Part shown: positions 58,695 through 64,000 of the stretch, piece after piece
How positions within the stretch are numbered: the first letter of the stretch is position 1
Layout: each line of letters begins with the position of its first letter
Assembly: GCF_046630445.1 (NCBI RefSeq)
Contig: NC_092337.1
Span: forward strand, 369,166,001-369,230,000
Source: Rutidosis leptorrhynchoides
Taxonomy: Eukaryota > Streptophyta > Magnoliopsida > Asterales > Asteraceae
Length of the DNA: 64,000 nt
Direction: 5' to 3'
Position numbers and translations under genes: made by a program
The notes under the pieces: generated by a model
Told to the model about the DNA's origin: nothing
What the model saw: only the letters and a program-made list of their open reading frames with translations
Databases searched by the model: none

Positions 58695-59291
58695 ATGTCT
58701 ACCTCTAGTACAAATCCCATCGACTCACCTAATAATAATGAAGAGTCGAATATATATTGGGAAGATTCACAAATTCCCGAAGAGGAACCGAAAGAAGAGG
58801 AATCGAAAAAAGAGGAACCGGAAGAAGAAGAGGTTCTAGAGGAGGAAATATTAGGAACCACAGAAAAACATATAAGTAAAAGAAAACCCTCAACGAATGG
58901 ACAAAAATTAATAATGGTCAATGGTGTTTCCACCGAGGAAGCAAAATATTGGGAAGATTACCAATTTTCCGATGAATCGGATCCCAATGAGGATTCCGAT
59001 GATGTTATAGAAATTACCTCGACCCAATTTGAAAAAGTAAAAGAAAATAATAAGGGAAAGGGCATCAAAATAGAGAAACCTGATTCCAACCCGTATGAAC
59101 TTTATATGTATCGTCAACACCCATATTTCTTAAGTTGTAACAATAACCCGGGAACCTCTAAGCCACCAGGATTTTCTAAACCATTTGTGAAAACAACGGC
59201 TCGAATTAGAGGAACATCATATATCCTTAGAAAATTAGCAAAACGAAACAGGTCAAGGAAGAAACTAGTGAGTCGGAATAATGAGTTGTAA
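58695..59291 (+). CDS. acidic protein of unknown function, first ORF of gypsy-A (copy 2)
   Basis: 198 residues, intact from ATG to TAA. Collinear with the copy-1 protein: MSTSSTNPIDSPNNNEES start, Glu/Lys/Pro run at about 28-52, KYWEDYQFSDESDPNED, NNKGKGIKIEK, NNNPGTSKPPGFSKPF and a basic end. The last few residues differ from copy 1 (SRKKLVSRNNEL), which suggests a small frame change near the C-terminus. It is followed by about 120 bp ending CGTCTGTTTTACAG, a good 3' splice site, before the F-box ATG at 59421. Function unknown; survival of the frame in two of three copies argues against random sequence. Confidence 0.7.
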   Translation: MSTSSTNPIDSPNNNEESNIYWEDSQIPEEEPKEEESKKEEPEEEEVLEEEILGTTEKHISKRKPSTNGQKLIMVNGVSTEEAKYWEDYQFSDESDPNEDSDDVIEITSTQFEKVKENNKGKGIKIEKPDSNPYELYMYRQHPYFLSCNNNPGTSKPPGFSKPFVKTTARIRGTSYILRKLAKRNRSRKKLVSRNNEL

Positions 59292-59420
59292 TCATGAGGC
59301 GTAAAATATGTAAAATAAGTGTGCTTGTACTTTTCTTGTTTTATGTGAAAATTGCTTGTATTATTTGATAATTATCTTTTACGAATCTAATTCTCGTCTG
59401 TTTTACAGTATAAAAACACA

Positions 59421-60112
59421 ATGGACGTTAAGGATAGACAACCAAAAATTTTAAAAGACCTACCCGGGGACATGATTGATGAAATCTTGTCTAAAGTCGG
59501 TCAGAATTCGTCAGCACAATTATTTATGGCAAAATTAGTTTGTAGAACATTTGAAGAATGTTCCAGGCATGCCTTAGTTTATAAAAGGCTTTCATTTGAA
59601 AGATGGGGTATATCACATTGGGGACACCGTAAGTTACGCCGTGTTTTCTTTAAAGCATTAAATGCGGGGAACCCAAATGCAATTTTACGCTACGAGTTAA
59701 AAACCTATTTTGACTCAACACATCCCAATGTAGGACTTCGTGAGTTAGAAAGAGCTTCTAACATGCAACATAAAGAAGCATTTTATGCTTACGGGCTAGT
59801 GATGTTCGCTTCTCACCAAAGTGAGAAAAGAACATCGGATTACAACTTTTAAATAAAACCTTCCCACAAGTGACGAATTCAGTAGTTGGGGTGAGAAACA
59901 AGGTTTTTAGATTATTACTTGGCTGTTGGGCATTATGAAACCCTCGTCCCTTTGACGACTTTACAACATGCTGTCTTGTCAACGGCCACAACGGTTATGT
60001 TCCACAAGACCAAGGATGGGAAGTAGTCTTAGTAAAACCAGAATGCATGACTTGTTTATGGACTTATGAATTACGTGTTTTTATTGCCTTTGCTGAACGA
60101 CTTGCGTATTAA
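59421..60112 (+). pseudogene. F-box protein carried by gypsy-A (copy 2), frameshifted
   Basis: Open for 143 codons, covering the F-box (LPGDMIDEILSKVGQNSSAQ, about residues 13-54) and the Sel1-like part up to ASHQSE. One base fewer than copy 1 near 59825 ends the frame at 59852. The original frame can be followed to a stop at 60110-60112 and also contains a TGA at 59936-59938. About three quarters of the residues match copy 1, with blocks such as LVYKRLSFERWGISHW unchanged. It starts four residues upstream of the copy-1 ATG position. The F-box half could still be translated. Confidence 0.78.
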
Positions 60113-60299
60113 CTAGGATTGTTGTCACAAGTGTTTTGTATCAAAGTTATTGTGTGCTATATTTCATGCTATATATATTATAGCGGTATTGTAAGTTTGT
60201 AAAATATTGTATAAAAGTTTGAACGCGAAATATTATTATAATCAGTTTTTCATATAGAATTGTAGTAGTTGAATGGTATATTAGCTACTAAGTATGAAC

Positions 60300-60314
60300 T
60301 TAACGGGTAGGTAC
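60300..60314 (+). promoter_or_regulatory. internal PPT-like motif before gag (copy 2)
   Basis: TTAACGGGTAGGTAC, identical to the PPT next to the 3' LTR of copy 1 and to the internal motif at 42931-42945. It is 139 nt before the gag ATG at 60453. The inverted repeat CGGGTAG-GTA-CTACCCG spans 60304-60320. Confidence 0.7.
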
Positions 60315-60452
60315 TACCCGAATTAAAACTATAAAACGCTAATATCAAGAAAAAGCTTTTATAAATGAGTTCATTTTATGCTACGGAATACTATTGACTA
60401 CTCTTAATATTCTATATGATTAACTTAATTCTTTTGGGCTATTTTTGAAGGA

Positions 60453-61215
60453 ATGGAACCGAAGACTCGTCAGAATTTGAACATGAGCGAGGAAGACTTC
60501 CATGCTTTCCTTGCAGCAAACATAGCCGCAGTACAGGCTGCGATGCAAAATAACAATAACTCTGAATCCAGCAATGGAACTAACGCCACGAGAACTCGTG
60601 TAGGATACTCCTACAAAGAATTCACTGCCTGTAAACCTTTGGAATTCGATGGAACTGAGGGTCCAATCGGATTAAAACGGTGGACTGAGAAGGTTGAATC
60701 GGTGTTTGCCATAAGTAAGTGCACTGAAGAAGACAAAGTAAAGTATGCTATGCATACCTTCACGGGTACTACGTTAACATGGTGGAATACTTATCTAGAA
60801 CAGGTGGGACAAGATGCTGCTTACGCACTACCATGGTTAGCATTCAAACACTTAATGAACGAGCAGTACCGTCCCAGAAACGAGGTCAATAAGCTCAAGG
60901 TAGAGCTTAGAGGGATACAAAAACAAGGGTTTGATATTACCACGTACGAACGATGATTCACAGAGTTGTGTCTATTGTGTCCAGGAGCGTTCGAAGATGA
61001 AGAAGAGAAAATCGACGCATTTGTAAAAGGGTTACCAGAAAGGATTCAAGAAGATGTGAGTTCACACGAGCCCGCCTCCATACAAAAGGCAAGTCGAATG
61101 GCTCACAAACTCATAAATCAGATTGAGGGAAGAATTAAAGAGCAAGTGACCGAAGAAGCCAACACGAAACAAGTCAAGAGGAAGTGGGAAGAAAACGGTG
61201 ACAAGAGTCACCAAT

Positions 61216-61259
<44 letters not shown>

Positions 61260-64000
61260 CGCAATTACAAACGCAATAACTACCACCACAACCGTAACTT
61301 TAACCGCAACAAAAAATAACAATCCCAACAATAACTACAACAAATATAATAACCGTTCCAACAATAACAACAACCGCAACAACAACAATCCCAACAATAA
61401 CAACCAGAGGCAGAAACCATGCCATAGGTGTGAAGGATACCATCCGACTGGGCTTTGTATGACATCGTGTACTAAGTGTAATAGAAAGGGTCATGGTACG
61501 ACGAAGTGTGAAGTTTACGGACCAATGGCTAACAAGAATAAAGGAACAAATAATGTTGGAACAAATAATACCGCCATTATTTGTTATGGATGTGGGAAGC
61601 CGGGTCATATCAGAAACGAATGCCCAAATCAGGGGAATTCTAATGGACAGGGCCGCGGAAGAGTTTTCAATATTAATACGGCAGAAGTGCAAGAAGACCC
61701 GGAGCTTGTTACGGGTACGTTTCTTATTGATGAAAAACCTGCTTATATTTTATTTGATTCGGGTGCGGATAGAAGCTATATGAGTAGAGATTTTTGTGCT
61801 AAATTAAGTGGTCCATTGACGCCTATGAATAATAAATTTTTACTCGAATTAGCAAATGGTAAATTAATTTCAGCAGATAAAATATGTCGGAATCGAGAAA
61901 TTAAACTGTTTAGCGAAATGTTTAAGATTGATTTGATACCAGTAGAGTTAGGGAGTTTTGATGTGATAATTGGCATGGACTGGTTGAAAAAGGAGAGAGC
62001 AGAGATCGTATGTTACAAAAATGCAATTCGCATTGTACGAGAAGAAGGAAAACCCTTAATGGTGTACGGAGAAAAGAGCAACGCGAAGCTAAATCTTATT
62101 AGTAATTTAAAGGTGCAAAAGCTAATAAGAAAAGGTTGCTATGCTGTTTTAGCACATGTCGAGAAAGTACAAACCGAAGAAAAGAACATCAATGATGTTC
62201 CCGTCGCAAAAGAATTTCCCGATGTATTTTCGAAAGAATTACCGGGACTACCTCCACACCGATCCGTTGAATTTCAAATAGATCTTGTACTAGGAACTGC
62301 ACCAATAACTCGTGCTCCATACAGACTCGCACCCAGCGAAATGAAGGAACTCCAAAGCCAACTACAAGAACTTTTAGAGCGTGGTTTTATACGACTAAAT
62401 ACATCACCATGGGGAGCTCCTATTTTGTTTGTCAAAAAGAAGGATGGTACATTCAGGTTGTGTATCGACTACCGAGAGATGAACAAACTTACCATCAAGA
62501 ACCGTTATCTACTACCGAGAATCGACGACTTATTTGATCAACTACAAGGCTCGTCAGTTTATTCGAAGATTGATTTACGTTCTGGGTATCATCAAATGAA
62601 GGTGAAGGAGGATGATATTCTGAAGACTGCTTTCAGAAAGCGTTACGGTCATTACGAGTTTATGGTTATGCTGTTTGGGTTGAATAACGCACCAGCTGTG
62701 TTCATGGACCTCATGAACTGAGTGTGTGGACCATACCTTGATAAGTTTGTCATTGTTTTCATCGATGACATACTTATTTACTCAAAGAATGATCAAGAGC
62801 ACGAAGAACATTTGAGAAAAGTGCTAGAGTTGTTGAGGAAAGAAAAACTGTACGCTAAATTTTCAAAGTGTGCATTTTGGTTGGAAGAAGTTCAATTCCT
62901 CGGTCACATAGTGAACAAAGAAGGTATTCAGGTGGATCTGGCAAAGATTGAATCCGTTGAAAAGTGGGAAACCCCGAAAACTCCGAAGCATATACGTTAA
63001 TTTTTAGGATTGGCTGGTTACTACAGAAGATTCATCCAAGATTTTTCCAAAATAGCAAAACCCTTGACTGCATTAACGCATAAAGGGAAGAAATTTGAAT
63101 GGAAGGATGAGCAGGAGAAAGCGTTTCAATTGTTGAAGAAAAAGTTAACTACGGCACCTATATTGTCATTGCCTGAAGGGAATGATGATTTTGTGATATA
63201 TTGTGACGCCTCAAAGCAAGGCCTCGGTTGTGTATTAATGTAACGAACAAAGGTAATTGCTTATGCATCTAGACAATTGAAGATTCACGAGCAGAATTAT
63301 ACGACGCATGATTTGGAATTATGCGCGGTTGTTTTTGCATTAAAGACTTGGAGGCACTACTTATATGGGGTCAAAAGTATTATATATACCGATCACAAAA
63401 GTCTCCAACACATATTTAATCAGAAACAACTAAACATGAGGCAGCGTAGGTGGATTGAGTTATTGAATGATTACAATTTCGAGATTCGTTACCATCCGGG
63501 GAAGGCGAATGTGGTAGCCGACGCTTTGAGTAGAAAGGACAGAGAACCTATGCGGGTAAAAGCTATGACTATAATTATTCGTACTAACCTTACTACTCAA
63601 ATAAAGGAGGTGCAGCAGGGAGTTGTAAGAGAAGGGAATTTAAAGAATGAAATACCCAAAGGATCGGAGAAACACCTTAATATTCGGGAAGGCGGAACCC
63701 GATATAGAGCTGAAAGAATTTGGGTGCCAAAGTTTGGAGATGTGAGAGAAATGATACTTAAGGAAGCACATAAAACCAGATATTCAATACATCCCGGAGC
63801 GGGGAAGATGTATAAAGATCTCAAGAAACACTTTTGGTGGCCGGGTATGAAAGCCAATATTGCTAAATACGTAGGAGAATGTTTGACGTGTTCTAAGGAT
63901 AAAGCTGAACATCAGAAACCATCAGGTCTACTTCAGTAACCTGAAATCCCAGAATGGAAATGGGAAAACATTACCATGGATTTCATTACTAAATTGACTG
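60453..64000 (+). pseudogene. gypsy-A copy 2 gag-pol, multiply interrupted
   Basis: Gag starts at 60453 (MEPKTRQNLNMSEEDF). Stops relative to copy 1 are TGA 60954-60956, TGA 62719-62721, TAA 62998-63000, TAA 63241-63243 and TAA 63937-63939; a frameshift lies in the AAC-repeat region near 61300-61320. Domains in order: gag, Asn-rich linker (AAC repeats 61213-61256), Cys/His cluster, zinc knuckle [14 protein letters not shown], protease [12 protein letters not shown] ([14 protein letters not shown], 62746-62790), RNase H ([19 protein letters not shown]) and the integrase zinc finger ([16 protein letters not shown]). The core of integrase lies beyond the window. The copy cannot make its own polyprotein. 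Confidence 0.92.
61213..61256 (+). repeat. (AAC)n repeat in gag linker
   Basis: A run of AAC units encoding Asn in the gag frame. Copy 1 has a less regular Asn-rich linker at the homologous place. The run is a likely slippage site and lies next to the frameshift. Confidence 0.85.

Larger units (their letters stand above)
54963..64000 (+). mobile_element. gypsy-A copy 2, 5' LTR to integrase (runs off the window)
   Basis: Plus-strand element in the order LTR, primer site, acidic ORF, F-box ORF, PPT-like motif, gag, protease, RT, RNase H, start of integrase. This is the same order as in copy 1. The 3' LTR is outside the window. The five bases before the LTR are AATTC (54958-54962); the matching duplicate would be beyond 64000. 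It interrupts the A'-type LTR. Confidence 0.93.

Overview
The window is nuclear DNA of a flowering plant. The evidence is nested LTR retrotransposons with iMet-type primer sites, one intron-containing B-box/CCT (CONSTANS-like) gene, a Stowaway-type MITE and long AT/AAT microsatellites. The LTR types and an Au-SINE-like tail look like what I know from Asteraceae, but this is recollection, not something the sequence proves. No prokaryotic gene, CRISPR array, rRNA or tRNA gene was seen.

Layout. 1-822: end of an LTR of a Ty3/gypsy family called 'B' here. 823-2867: 5'-truncated remnant (copy 3) of a second Ty3/gypsy family called 'A'. 5069-6996: the only ordinary host gene, a two-exon group III CONSTANS-like gene on the minus strand. 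7000-11246: non-coding DNA with a 139-bp MITE, a ~700-bp GTAT-rich satellite and a SINE-like tail. 11247-49267: a family-B LTR split by gypsy-A copy 1 (12041-48012, target duplication CTCGT). That element's gag is split in turn by a Ty1/copia tandem array (19780-42672, target duplication GCTAG). 49268-51332: two tandem fragments of family-B pol. 51336-54962: a diverged A-type LTR (A'), rich in microsatellites. 54963-64000: gypsy-A copy 2 on the plus strand, running out of the window.

The copia array is LTR-internal-LTR-internal-LTR-internal-LTR. It has four 1047-bp LTRs, three uninterrupted 1344-codon polyproteins and a single target duplication around the whole array. This is what LTR-LTR unequal recombination, or insertion of a multimer, would produce.

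The most unusual content is in gypsy family A. Between the primer-binding site and gag it carries two extra sense-strand reading frames: an acidic ~198-aa protein of unknown function and an F-box protein resembling the plant At2g35280-like group. Both are present at the same place in copies 1 and 2, and the first also in copy 3, so they belong to the family and are not a one-off insertion. A 15-nt copy of the polypurine tract lies exactly 139 nt before gag in both copies. Copy 1 is broken by the copia array and a 1-nt frameshift; copy 2 carries a series of nonsense codons consistent with C-to-T changes.
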